DNA of 64,000 bases from Pseudomonas sp. MN1F (GTDB lineage Bacteria; Pseudomonadota; Gammaproteobacteria; Pseudomonadales; Pseudomonadaceae): assembly GCF_009391885.1 (NCBI RefSeq), contig NZ_VZII01000041.1, positions 62,001 through 126,000 on the forward strand, in the 5' to 3' direction. This document shows, in pieces, positions 43,082-51,200 of the stretch (position 1 is its first letter; each line of letters starts with the position of its first letter). The position numbers were made by a program, and so were the translations under genes. The notes beneath the pieces are model-generated. The model did not search any database. It was given only the letters and a program-made list of their open reading frames with translations, and had not been told where the DNA came from.

Positions 43082-44074
43082 ATGAAGTATTTGCGCATGT
43101 TGTTCGACAACTTCACCCTATGCCTGCTCGGGGTGGTGCTGATCGCCACCGTGCTGCCTTGCTCGGGCGACGGCGCGGTGTATTTCGGCTGGCTGACCAA
43201 CCTGGCGATAGGCCTGCTGTTCTTCCTGCACGGTGCCAAGTTGTCGCGCGAGGCGATCATCGCCGGTGCTGGCCACTGGCGCCTGCACCTGCTGGTGTTC
43301 TCCTGCACCTTCGTGATGTTCCCGCTGCTGGGCCTGGCGTTCAAGCCGCTGTTCGTACCATTGGTGGGTAACGAGTTGTACCTCGGCGTGCTGTACTTGT
43401 GCGCGCTGCCTGCCACCGTACAGTCGGCCATCGCCTTCACCTCGCTGGCCCGCGGCAACGTGCCGGCAGCCATCTGCAGCGCGGCGGCTTCCAGCCTGAT
43501 CGGCATCTTCCTTACCCCGCTGCTGGTGGTGATGCTGCTGGGCGCCAGTGGCGATACCGGTTCAGGGCTGGACGCCGTGTTGAAGATCACCCTGCAGTTG
43601 CTGGTGCCGTTCGTGGCCGGGCAGATCGCACGGCGTTGGATCGGCGCCTGGGTCAAGAAGAATGCCCGCTGGCTGAAGATCGTCGACCAGGGCTCGATTC
43701 TGCTGGTGGTGTACACCGCGTTCAGCGAGGCGGTGGTCACCGGCCTGTGGCACACCGTGTCGCCGCAGCACCTGGCCGGGCTGTTCGCCGTCTGCGGGAT
43801 CCTGTTGGCGCTGGTGCTGTTCGGTACGCGTATGCTGGGCAAGGTGCTGGGCTTCAGCCTGGAAGACCGCATCACCATCCTGTTCGCCGGTTCCAAGAAG
43901 AGCCTGGCCACCGGGGTGCCTATGGCCCAGGTGCTGTTCGTGGGAAGTGGCATCGGCGCGATGATTCTGCCGTTGATGCTGTTCCACCAGATCCAGTTGA
44001 TGGTATGTGCGGTGCTGGCGCAGCGTTATGCCAGCCGTGAGCAGGTGGGTGAGGGGGCTACTGCTTCTTCCTGA
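43082..44074 (+). CDS. Bile-acid:sodium-symporter-like transporter (PF13593/YfeH type)
   Basis: A membrane protein of 330 aa with nine or ten segments, for example FTLCLLGVVLIATVLPCSGD, LAIGLLFFLHGAKLSREAII and the conserved LEDRITILFAGSKKSLATGV. The ATG at 43082 (MKYLRMLF, GGAA upstream) is chosen. Earlier GTG/ATG codons lack support. The substrate is unknown. It is convergent with the DUF4157-type gene. Confidence 0.85.
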   Translation: MKYLRMLFDNFTLCLLGVVLIATVLPCSGDGAVYFGWLTNLAIGLLFFLHGAKLSREAIIAGAGHWRLHLLVFSCTFVMFPLLGLAFKPLFVPLVGNELYLGVLYLCALPATVQSAIAFTSLARGNVPAAICSAAASSLIGIFLTPLLVVMLLGASGDTGSGLDAVLKITLQLLVPFVAGQIARRWIGAWVKKNARWLKIVDQGSILLVVYTAFSEAVVTGLWHTVSPQHLAGLFAVCGILLALVLFGTRMLGKVLGFSLEDRITILFAGSKKSLATGVPMAQVLFVGSGIGAMILPLMLFHQIQLMVCAVLAQRYASREQVGEGATASS

Positions 44075-44087
44075 TAGCTGCATGGTG

Positions 44088-44122
44088 CCTGTACCGGCCG
44101 CTCCCACAGCGGCCGGTACAGG
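44088..44122. terminator. Strong bidirectional hairpin between convergent genes
   Basis: CCTGTACCGGCCGCT-CCCAC-AGCGGCCGGTACAGG, a perfect 15-bp stem, lies between the transporter stop and the stop of the DUF4157-type gene (immediately adjacent at 44123). Confidence 0.7.
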
Positions 44123-44713
44123 CTATCGAGCCTGCCCGGAACTGCGCTCGCGCAATGCCTTGCCCACCTCGGCCTCGATCTTGTAGGCCGGCCCTTCCAG
44201 CTCTTCGTAGTTGCGCGTATAGCGCCGGGCAAACTCATTCACGCCCAGTTGCTGATACTGCTGCACATGCTTCAGTTCATGGGCCCACAACGCTACGTTG
44301 TCCTCGGCATCGCTGGCATGGCGGAAGATGATGGTGTCGATCAGCGTCACCGCGTTCACGTCCGGGTTCTGCAGCATGGCGTTGGCCGCCGTGACCTGCT
44401 GCTCGTTACCGACCCGGTAGCGCGCGGCATCGAGCACGGCAAAGTCATACCAGGGCTCCAGTTGCGCGCGGATGTGCAAAGGGATCGGTTGACTGCCGCT
44501 GGCGGTGGCCTCGTCGCGAGCCTGTTGCAAGGCAAACGCCAGGCTACTTGACGCCACGGTCTCGACATCCTTGAGAATCTGCCCGGCCTGGCCGGGGTCG
44601 ATCGGCGCGCAGAAGCAGCCCATCAGGCACACCTGATACTGCCCGGGCGGGCAGGCCTGTTCGGCCAGCGCGGGGGTTGCCAGCAGCGCGAGCAGAAGGA
44701 GGAATGGCTTCAT
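44123..44713 (-). CDS. Secreted/periplasmic DUF4157-type (HExxH-like) protein
   Basis: A protein of 196 aa with a signal peptide (MKPFLLLLALLATPALA). CPPGQYQVCLMGCFCAP is a Cys-rich segment after cleavage. The domain near 140-165 reads LWAHELKHVQQYQQLGVNEF, the HELxHVxQ motif of DUF4157/eCIS-core proteins. HELKH fits HExxH, so a zinc protease-like fold is possible. Not known to be active. Confidence 0.78.
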   Translation of the reverse strand: MKPFLLLLALLATPALAEQACPPGQYQVCLMGCFCAPIDPGQAGQILKDVETVASSSLAFALQQARDEATASGSQPIPLHIRAQLEPWYDFAVLDAARYRVGNEQQVTAANAMLQNPDVNAVTLIDTIIFRHASDAEDNVALWAHELKHVQQYQQLGVNEFARRYTRNYEELEGPAYKIEAEVGKALRERSSGQAR

Positions 44714-44808
44714 TATGGAGGCAGTTCTGGCCGAGATGAGCTTTGACGGGGCGCGTGATCATAACATAGCGTTCGTTGGCCAGATGATCATTCACTCGGG
44801 AGGCAGGC

Positions 44809-45540
44809 ATGGCAGAACAACAAAAAGTGGTGCTGGTGATCGGTGCCGGGGACGCCACCGGTGGCGCGATCGCCAAGCGCTTTGCCCGTGAGGGTTATGT
44901 CGCGTGTGTCACCCGCCGTCAGGCCGAAAAGCTGCAGCCGCTGATCGACGAAATCCGTGCTGAAGGGGGCCAGGCCCATGGCTTCGGCTCGGATGCGCGC
45001 AAGGAACAGGAGGTTACCGAGCTGGTCGAAACCATCGAGCGTGATATCGGCCCGATCGAAGCCTTTGTCTTCAATATCGGCGCCAATGTGCCGTGCAGTA
45101 TCCTGGAGGAGACACCGCGCAAATACTTCAAGATCTGGGAAATGGCCTGCTTCGCGGGCTTCCTGACCGCCCAGGCCGTGGCCCGGCGCATGGTCACCCG
45201 TGAGCGCGGCACCATCCTTTTCACAGGCGCCACCGCAGGCACGCGCGGTGCTGCCGGTTTCGCCGCCTTCGCCGGGGCCAAGCATGGCCTGCGTGCCCTG
45301 GCCCAGAGCATGGCGCGGGAGCTTGGCCCGCGAAACATCCACGTTGCCCATGTGCTGGTGGATGGTGCCATCGACACCGCGTTCATCCGCGACACGTTCC
45401 CCGAACGCTACGCGTTGAAGGACCAGGACGGCATTCTCGACCCGGCGCACATCGCCGACAGCTACTGGTTCCTGCATGCCCAGCCCCGTGATGCCTGGAC
45501 CTTCGAACTGGACCTGCGCCCGTGGATGGAGCGCTGGTAA
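44809..45540 (+). CDS. SDR-family protein lacking the catalytic tyrosine
   Basis: A protein of 243 aa with an SDR fold: IGAGDATGGAIAKRF (about 11-25) as a variant nucleotide motif. The usual Ser and Tyr-x3-Lys are replaced: Thr142 (FTGATAG) and Phe154-AGA-Lys158. It may therefore be catalytically altered or a binding protein. GGGAGGCAGGC precedes the ATG. The next gene is 27 nt downstream and probably co-transcribed. Confidence 0.85.
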   Translation: MAEQQKVVLVIGAGDATGGAIAKRFAREGYVACVTRRQAEKLQPLIDEIRAEGGQAHGFGSDARKEQEVTELVETIERDIGPIEAFVFNIGANVPCSILEETPRKYFKIWEMACFAGFLTAQAVARRMVTRERGTILFTGATAGTRGAAGFAAFAGAKHGLRALAQSMARELGPRNIHVAHVLVDGAIDTAFIRDTFPERYALKDQDGILDPAHIADSYWFLHAQPRDAWTFELDLRPWMERW

Positions 45541-45566
45541 GCCTTACTGACCAAGGAGCGTGACGT

Positions 45567-46160
45567 ATGAGCAAGACCGTGGAGTTCTACTTCGACCTGG
45601 GCAGCCCGGCCAGTTATCTGGCCTGGACCCAGCTGCCTGCACTTTGCGCCAGGCAGGGTGCGGCTTTGATTTACCGGCCCATGCTGCTGGGTGGGGTGTT
45701 CCAGGCCACCGGCAACGCGTCGCCGGCGATGATCCCTGCCAAGGGCCGCTACATGACCACCGACCTTGGCCGTTACGCCCGCCGCTATGGCGTGCCGTTC
45801 GGGCTGCCGCCGGGGTTCCCGGTGAACACGCTGACCCTGATGCGCGGCGCCATCGGCATGCAGCTACGTGCGCCAGCGCAATTCGAAGCATTGTTGGCCG
45901 TGCTGTTCAAAGGGCTTTGGCAACACCGGCGTAACTTGAGCGATGGCCCGACACTGGATGAAACGCTGCGCCAGGCCGGCTTCGACCCGGAGGCATTTCA
46001 TGCGCTGGCGGCGGATGGCGAGGTAAAGGCCGAACTCAAGCGAGTGACCGAGGAGGCGGTTGCGCGGGGCGTGTTCGGTGCGCCGACCTGCTTTGTCGAC
46101 GGGGAGATGTTCTTCGGCCAGGATCGCCTGGATTTCGTCGAAGAAGCGTTGAGCCGTTGA
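45567..46160 (+). CDS. DsbA-fold 2-hydroxychromene-2-carboxylate isomerase-like protein
   Basis: A protein of 197 aa of the GST-kappa/HCCA-isomerase family: VEFYFDLGSPASYLAWTQLP (Ser in the active-site loop), ending GVFGAPTCFVDGEMFFGQDR. It would use glutathione in isomerisation of aromatic breakdown products. No naphthalene-type genes are nearby, so the physiological substrate is open. Same unit as the SDR gene. Confidence 0.86.
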   Translation: MSKTVEFYFDLGSPASYLAWTQLPALCARQGAALIYRPMLLGGVFQATGNASPAMIPAKGRYMTTDLGRYARRYGVPFGLPPGFPVNTLTLMRGAIGMQLRAPAQFEALLAVLFKGLWQHRRNLSDGPTLDETLRQAGFDPEAFHALAADGEVKAELKRVTEEAVARGVFGAPTCFVDGEMFFGQDRLDFVEEALSR

Positions 46161-46198
46161 GGCTGGATGGCCTCGCCATGGGCGAGGCCAAACCTGGC

Positions 46199-46744
46199 TC
46201 AGAAATTCGCCGGGGTGTTGGCGCTGATGATTTCCGCCTCGTCCTGGCCAATGTTCTTGAAACTGTGCGGCAGGGTAGTGGGGATATAGTAGCCATCGCC
46301 CGAGTTGAGGACGCTCACCTGGCCATCGACCCACAGTTCCACGGTGCCACGGGTAACCAGGCCACATTCTTCGCCTTCGGCATGCACGATCGGCTCGCCC
46401 GAATCGGCACCCGGGGCATACAGCTCGCGCAGCATGCGCATCTGCCGGGCCTCGACGCTGGCGCCGACCAGCAGCATGCGCAGGCCATTGCGGCCCAGGT
46501 CCGGCTGCTCGCTGGCGCGGAACACGAAGCGCTCTTCGCGCACCGGCTCGTCGAAGCTGAAGAACTCAGCCAGGGTCATGGGGATCCCTTCGAGGAGTTT
46601 TTTCAGGGAGCTGACCGATGGGCTGACACGGTTCTGTTCGATCTGCGAGATCGTCGAGTTGGTCAACCCGCTGCGGCGGGCCAGTTCCCGTTGGGAGAGG
46701 TTGTTGCGTTCACGCACCAGTTTGAGTCGCGTCCCCGTGTCCAT
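46199..46744 (-). CDS. XRE-family regulator with cupin domain
   Basis: A protein of 181 aa. HTH at about 7-62 (LKLVRERNNLSQRELARRSG, NSTISQIEQNRVSPSVSSLK) and cupin at about 105-178 (GLVTRGTVELWVDGQVSVLN, DGYYIPTTLPHSFKNIG). Resembles SutR/PuuR-like regulators. A near-palindrome TGTTTAA ... TTAAAACA (46765-46795) lies just upstream and may be its own operator. Target genes are unknown. The 45567 gene ends 38 bp away, convergently. Confidence 0.86.
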   Translation of the reverse strand: MDTGTRLKLVRERNNLSQRELARRSGLTNSTISQIEQNRVSPSVSSLKKLLEGIPMTLAEFFSFDEPVREERFVFRASEQPDLGRNGLRMLLVGASVEARQMRMLRELYAPGADSGEPIVHAEGEECGLVTRGTVELWVDGQVSVLNSGDGYYIPTTLPHSFKNIGQDEAEIISANTPANF

Positions 46745-46822
46745 AGCCGCCTTGTAATCAGAGGTGTTTAAAATAATTAGCGACGCATTAAAACATACTC
46801 TGCACGCTTGCGCGCTGTGCTT

Positions 46823-48028
46823 TCAGGCACGTTGGTCACGCGGCAGCGGCCACAGCCCAACCAGCAGCAACAGCAGTGCAACTGCCAGGAACGGCAGGCG
46901 TGGGTCCAGGGCATAGACCAGCGTTCCGGCCAGCGGGCCGATCACCGCGCCCATGCCCTGGGCTGCGCCAATCGAGCCTGCGGTGGCGCCTTGCTCCGAG
47001 GCCTGCATGGCATTGGCCGCCAGCGCGGAAAACGCCGGGAACACAAAGCCCATGCCGGCCGCAGCGACAAAGTAGCAACTCCACAGCCAGGGCGCCGTGG
47101 TGGCCAGCGCGCCACAGGCGAAACCCAGCGACGACACGCTGGCGCCGACCCGGATCATCTTCAACGGCGGCCACTCCAGCTGGCGCAGCAATACCTGCGA
47201 CAGGATCAGCGCCACGCCGACGGTGGTCAGGGCGATACCGGCAGCCTGCGCGGCATCGGTCGGCGCCAGTTGCAGGCGGTCGAGGGCGAAGAAGCCGACG
47301 ACGATCTGTGACACCGTGACGCTGAGCATGGCGCTGAACGCCACCAGCAGCGGCCGGCGCAAGCGCGGGTCGCTGAGCCGGACGGGGCTGGGCGCATGGC
47401 TTTGCGCCAGGGGCTGGGGTTTGAGCTTGAACAGCAATACCAGGAAGGCGCTGGCTGGCAGCAACGACATGATGTGAAACGGCAGGCTGAGGCTGTGCTG
47501 TGCCAGCACCGCTGCCAGCGCCGGCCCCACCACCAGGCCGACGGCATTCGCCGCGCCCAGCGAAGCCATGGCCCGCGCCCGCCGCTGCGGCTCGACATGG
47601 TCGGCGATCAGCGCATTGCAGCCCACCGGGATGGCGGCGTAGAAGGCACCGATGCAGCCGCGTGCCAGCATCAGCCCGACGAAGGCCAGGCCCGCCCCTG
47701 GCAACCAGCGCAGCGCCCCTTCTACAAAGAGGCACAGCAGCCAGTAGGCCAGGGTGAAGCCGGCGCTGCCCATCAGCAGGATCCGGCGGCGCCCCAGGCG
47801 GTCGGACAACCGCCCCCAGGGGCGCGCCAATAGCACCCAGACCACGCCGGCCACGGTCACCGCCGCGCCGGCCTGCCAGGTGGCCATGCCGAGCAGGCGC
47901 GAGATCGGCCCGATCAGCGCGACAAAGGCCATCATCGACATGGTGCAGGCCATGTTGGCCAGCAGCAGCGGGCGCATGTCCAGCGTGTTGGCGGGTGTCA
48001 GTAATGCAGGATCCTTTGCGACGTTCAT
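46823..48028 (-). CDS. MFS efflux transporter, Fur-boxed
   Basis: A protein of 401 aa with 12 membrane segments (LLLANMACTMSMMAFVALIG onward) and the MFS loop signature RPWGRLSDRLGRRR. A TTG 12 nt upstream (48040) is an alternative start. A Fur-box-like site lies 40 bp upstream, so it may export a siderophore or take up iron-related compounds (inference). It lies downstream of the catalase/b561 pair but separated by an 87-bp gap that contains the Fur box. Confidence 0.85.
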   Translation of the reverse strand: MNVAKDPALLTPANTLDMRPLLLANMACTMSMMAFVALIGPISRLLGMATWQAGAAVTVAGVVWVLLARPWGRLSDRLGRRRILLMGSAGFTLAYWLLCLFVEGALRWLPGAGLAFVGLMLARGCIGAFYAAIPVGCNALIADHVEPQRRARAMASLGAANAVGLVVGPALAAVLAQHSLSLPFHIMSLLPASAFLVLLFKLKPQPLAQSHAPSPVRLSDPRLRRPLLVAFSAMLSVTVSQIVVGFFALDRLQLAPTDAAQAAGIALTTVGVALILSQVLLRQLEWPPLKMIRVGASVSSLGFACGALATTAPWLWSCYFVAAAGMGFVFPAFSALAANAMQASEQGATAGSIGAAQGMGAVIGPLAGTLVYALDPRLPFLAVALLLLLVGLWPLPRDQRA

Positions 48029-48066
48029 CAGGCAGTCCAAGGCAGGGCGACAAGAGAGCTGTCGAG

Positions 48067-48085
48067 CTTAATGAGAATAATTGTT
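48067..48085. promoter_or_regulatory. Fur-box-like site upstream of the MFS gene
   Basis: CTTAATGAGAATAATTGTT matches 13 of 19 bases of the Fur consensus, the same score as the site before the TonB receptor at 12161. It sits in the short gap between cytochrome b561 and the MFS gene. Confidence 0.6.
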
Positions 48086-48115
48086 GTTTGTCGAGCCCGC
48101 CCGGGCATCAGCCTG

Positions 48116-48649
48116 TCATTCGCTGCGCCGCACGGGGCCTGGCCACATGCTACGCAACACGCCGTCCCGGCGCACCAGGGCATGCATCAATGCCGCGCCC
48201 AAATGCACCAGCACAGTGGCGAACAGCAGGTAACCGGCCCAGCCATGGGCCTGGCGCAGCACGGCATACAGTTGCAGGTCGTGCGGGGCGATCGCCGGCA
48301 GTTGCAGGGGGCGTGGGTAGCCGCCCGCCGACAGCATCGCCCAGCCCAGCAGCGGCATGGCCAGCATCAGGCCGTAGAGCAGCAGATGCGAGGCGCCAGC
48401 AGCAAAACGCTGAAACGCGGGCAGGTCGGCTGGCAACGGCGGGTGTGGCAAGGTCAGGCGCAGGCCTATGCGCACGATGACCAGCACCAGCAATGCCAGG
48501 CCGGTGGCCTTGTGCAGTTCGATCAGCAGCGGGTGGCGCGGTGACAGGTCGCCGATCATGCTCACGCCGATGAACAGCATGCTGATGATCAGGATCGCCA
48601 TCAGCCAGTGCACCAGGCGCGCCAAGGGGTGGAAGACTTCAGGTTTCAT
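48116..48649 (-). CDS. Cytochrome b561
   Basis: A membrane cytochrome of 177 aa with four segments. Histidines likely to bind two haems: HPLARLVHWLMAILI, LIELHKATGLALLVL, HLLLYGLMLAMPLLGWAML, HGWAGYLLFATVLVHLGAAL. It transfers quinol-pool electrons, here probably to or from the SrpA-like peroxidase. The ATG overlaps the catalase stop in ATGA. Confidence 0.9.
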   Translation of the reverse strand: MKPEVFHPLARLVHWLMAILIISMLFIGVSMIGDLSPRHPLLIELHKATGLALLVLVIVRIGLRLTLPHPPLPADLPAFQRFAAGASHLLLYGLMLAMPLLGWAMLSAGGYPRPLQLPAIAPHDLQLYAVLRQAHGWAGYLLFATVLVHLGAALMHALVRRDGVLRSMWPGPVRRSE

Positions 48650-49701
48650 CGCTGTGCTCCTGCGCCGAGAGTCTCGCGGCTGCGGCGGTTGAAGGATTCC
48701 GAATAGGCCGCCGAACGGGCGGCGAGGATCGGGTCGGCGGAGGGCTCTATGCCGCTGGGCAGGATCAATGGGTCGAAGTTCAGGTCACGGCAGGCGCCTT
48801 GTTCGGGGGCGTCGACCTGTTCGACCACCAGGGTGCCGGCATCGACACTACGGCGCTCGGCCGGCCAAGGGCGGGCCGGGTCGTCCACCGCATCGCCCTG
48901 GTCGGCCAGCACCAGGCGCAGGGTCCAGCGCAGTGGCCCTTGGGCCAGGCGCTGTTGCAAGTCGTGCTGGAGGAACTGCTTGTCGTCGACCTGGCCGGGC
49001 AGGGCGGTGAATGGCGTTTGCGGTTCGAGCTGCCAACGTACCGGGTGCGCCGTGCCGCTGGCATCGATCAGGCGGAAGGCGTTGATGCTGTGATACTGGG
49101 TGCTGGCGAAGCTGTCGCTGGGCTTGTAGCCCGCCGCCCACTGGCGAAACGCTGCGCTTTCCGGGTGGGCGGCGAAAAATGCCTGCAGCTTTGCCGGGTC
49201 CGGTTTGCCGGTGGCCGGGTCTGGCGCGCCTGCCAGCACCTGGTCGTAGAAGCCTTGCGGGTTACTCACCGCCAGCACCGGTGGGTTGTTCATGCCGGTA
49301 CGCCAGATCTGGCCGTCATCGGTACTCAGCTGGATTGCCAGGCTGCGCACCGGTACGCCAGTGTCCGGGGCGAACGGGTTGGCACCGCCGATGGCGAAGC
49401 GGCCGATCACCGGCACCCGGGCCTGGCTGAAGGCCCGTGCAGTGGACAAGGTCGCGGCCTGCCCGCTGGGCTGGAAGTAGCCGCTGATGCACAGGCCCTT
49501 GGCGTGGTTCTTGCGGTAGCCCGGATGGTGGCCGGCCTGGGCCTCGAAGGTGTCGATGATGCGTTGCGGGGTCAGTTGCGGCCCGCCGATCCAGCCGGCC
49601 GCATAGGCGAAGCCGGCCCCCAGCGCCAGCATCACGGCGCCTATGCCGGCCAGGCGCAGCGCCTTGGCGGGGCCTTGCAAGGGTGAGTTCATGGTAGTCA
49701 T
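48646..49701 (-). CDS. SrpA-like periplasmic catalase-family peroxidase
   Basis: A small catalase-like protein of 351 aa (about half the usual catalase domains). An N-terminal hydrophobic segment (residues 17-35) anchors or exports it. YRKNHAKGLCISGYF holds the distal His. The end has the proximal haem pair, Arg and Tyr in AARSAAYSESFNRR. Start 49701 or 49692. It is co-transcribed with cytochrome b561, an arrangement known for SrpA-type enzymes, with the ECF promoter immediately upstream. Confidence 0.88.
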   Translation of the reverse strand: MTTMNSPLQGPAKALRLAGIGAVMLALGAGFAYAAGWIGGPQLTPQRIIDTFEAQAGHHPGYRKNHAKGLCISGYFQPSGQAATLSTARAFSQARVPVIGRFAIGGANPFAPDTGVPVRSLAIQLSTDDGQIWRTGMNNPPVLAVSNPQGFYDQVLAGAPDPATGKPDPAKLQAFFAAHPESAAFRQWAAGYKPSDSFASTQYHSINAFRLIDASGTAHPVRWQLEPQTPFTALPGQVDDKQFLQHDLQQRLAQGPLRWTLRLVLADQGDAVDDPARPWPAERRSVDAGTLVVEQVDAPEQGACRDLNFDPLILPSGIEPSADPILAARSAAYSESFNRRSRETLGAGAQR

Positions 49702-49723
49702 CCGGTTCAGTGAAGGTGCCGGT

Positions 49724-49750
49724 ACGACGGGTCAGGGAAAAACTTATTCC
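49724..49750 (-). promoter_or_regulatory. ECF-type promoter driving the catalase/b561 operon
   Basis: On the minus strand GGAATA (49745-49750), exactly 16 bases, then GTCGT preceded by C (49724-49728). The layout mirrors the promoter of the divergent sigma gene. A transcript would start about 7 nt further on, 16-25 nt before the catalase start. Confidence 0.68.
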
Positions 49751-49757
49751 AGCGGCG

Positions 49758-49784
49758 GGAATAGATTTTCTTGCCAGGCGTCTG
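49758..49784 (+). promoter_or_regulatory. ECF-type promoter driving the sigma/anti-sigma operon
   Basis: GGAATA (49758-49763), exactly 16 bases, then GTCTG preceded by C (49780-49784). Same motif and spacing as the divergent promoter. Start of transcription would fall near 49791, about 32 nt before the sigma ATG at 49823, which also helps fix that start. Confidence 0.68.
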
Positions 49785-49822
49785 CCCCATACACTGACAA
49801 CCCCAGCGCCCGGTACCTGACC

Positions 49823-50344
49823 ATGCACGATCTGGACGAACAGCAATGGCGTGAGCTGTTGCAGCGCCTGCGCCGCTTTGCCGTGTGGCTGACCCGTGAG
49901 CCCGGTAGCGCCGATGACCTGGTTCAGGCCACGGTCGAGCGCGCCTTGAGCCGCCGTGGCCAGCAACGCGAAGCCGAGGCCCTGCGCGCCTGGCTGTTCA
50001 CCATTCTTTATCGGTTGTTTCTCGATGGTAAGCGCCGCGAGCGCCTGCATGCCCGCTGGCTGTCGTGGTTCGGCCGCGGCGCCGTTGAACACGAAGCGGT
50101 GGGCGACAATACCGAGGACATCGTCATGGCCCAGGCCGACTTGCAGGCCTTCGCCCACCTGTCGACCGAGCAGCGGGCGTTGCTGTTGCTGGTCAGCATC
50201 GAGGGGCTGAGTTACAAGGAAGCGGCCCAGGCCCTGCAAATTCCTATTGGCACGGTGATGTCGCGCCTGTCGCGTGCCCGTGCTGCCTTGCGAGAACTGA
50301 CCGAGGGCAACCCCCAGCCGCCGGCCTTGCGGAGACTCAAATGA
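49823..50344 (+). CDS. ECF RNA polymerase sigma factor
   Basis: A protein of 173 aa. Sigma region 2 (about 14-80): FAVWLTREPGSADDLVQATV, ERALSRRGQQREAEALRAWL. Sigma region 4 (about 115-165): LLVSIEGLSYKEAAQALQIP, IGTVMSRLSRARAALREL. The ATG at 49823 is chosen because upstream starts would span the promoter. Stop overlaps the anti-sigma start in ATGA. It probably drives its own gene and the catalase/b561 operon (see the paired promoters). Confidence 0.92.
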   Translation: MHDLDEQQWRELLQRLRRFAVWLTREPGSADDLVQATVERALSRRGQQREAEALRAWLFTILYRLFLDGKRRERLHARWLSWFGRGAVEHEAVGDNTEDIVMAQADLQAFAHLSTEQRALLLLVSIEGLSYKEAAQALQIPIGTVMSRLSRARAALRELTEGNPQPPALRRLK

Positions 50345-51093
50345 CACGCCTGATTCCCGGTGAAGACGAGCTGCACGCCTATATCGACGACCGCCTGGCG
50401 CCCGCGCGGCGCGCCGAGGTACAGGCCTGGCTGGCGGCCAACCCGCAGCAAGCAGCGCGGGTCGAGGCCTGGCGCAACGATGCCCGGCGCTTGCGTGCGG
50501 CCTTGGCAGGGTTTGCCGAGCAGCCTGGGGCGGCCACCCTCGATTTGCGTCAGGTGCAGCAGCGGGTGCGCCAGCGCCGGCAGCGGCGGCTGGCTTCGGC
50601 GGCGGTGTTGTTGCTGGCCATGGGGGTCGGCGGAGTGGGGGGGTGGCAGGCGCGGCAGGTGACCTTGGCCAGCCATGACTTGCCCATGGCCGATGCGGTG
50701 CAGGCTCATCGGTTGTTCGCTGGCAGTGAGGCACTGGATATCCAGGCCAGTGACCCGGCGCAGCTGCGCGACTGGCTGGGCCGGCATTTCAGCCGCGTGG
50801 GGCAGTTGCCGGACCTGGCGGGTTACGGTTTTCAACCGGTGGGCGCGCGGTTGCTTAGCAACGAGCAGGGGCCGGCGGCGCTGCTGGTGTTCCAGGATCG
50901 CAACGGCCAGCGCATCAGCCTGTTCCTGCGCTCGCCGGGTGATCGCTATGAGCGCATGCCGCAGGGGCAACGGGTCGATGGGCAGCTGGAGGCGCGGTAC
51001 TGGTCGCACGGGGCGTACAACTTTGCCCTGGTCAGTGCGGCGGACGATGGGCGTGGGGCGGGTGTGGGGGAGGCGTTGCGGTTGGGGTTGTAG
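50341..51093 (+). CDS. Transmembrane anti-sigma factor
   Basis: A protein of 250 aa. Cytoplasmic N-terminus (DELHAYIDDRLAPARRAEVQ, QQAARVEAWRNDARRL) with the RsiW/RskA-like helix but no Cys/His zinc motif (HAYID in place of HxxxCxxC). One membrane helix at about 84-100 (RLASAAVLLLAMGVGGVGGW), then a periplasmic domain of about 145 aa that would sense the inducing stress (peroxide or envelope; inference). Confidence 0.85.
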   Translation: MTRLIPGEDELHAYIDDRLAPARRAEVQAWLAANPQQAARVEAWRNDARRLRAALAGFAEQPGAATLDLRQVQQRVRQRRQRRLASAAVLLLAMGVGGVGGWQARQVTLASHDLPMADAVQAHRLFAGSEALDIQASDPAQLRDWLGRHFSRVGQLPDLAGYGFQPVGARLLSNEQGPAALLVFQDRNGQRISLFLRSPGDRYERMPQGQRVDGQLEARYWSHGAYNFALVSAADDGRGAGVGEALRLGL

Positions 51094-51130
51094 CGGGTGT
51101 TTCTGGCTTGAGGCATGCAGGGGATTTGAG

Positions 51131-51168
51131 GTCGAGCGCCGCCCGCGCGGCGCTCGGTCTCACCGGCG
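51131..51168. repeat. GC-rich palindromic repeat, related to the 9889-9949 element
   Basis: CGAGCGCCGC-CCGC-GCGGCGCTCG is a perfect 10-bp hairpin followed by GTCTCACCGG. The stretch GGCGCTCGGTCTCA is identical in the element at 9889-9949. It lies between the convergent anti-sigma and xthA genes and may double as terminator. Confidence 0.55.
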
Positions 51169-51200
51169 ACACATCCCTGACGGCATGCACCACGGACAAC

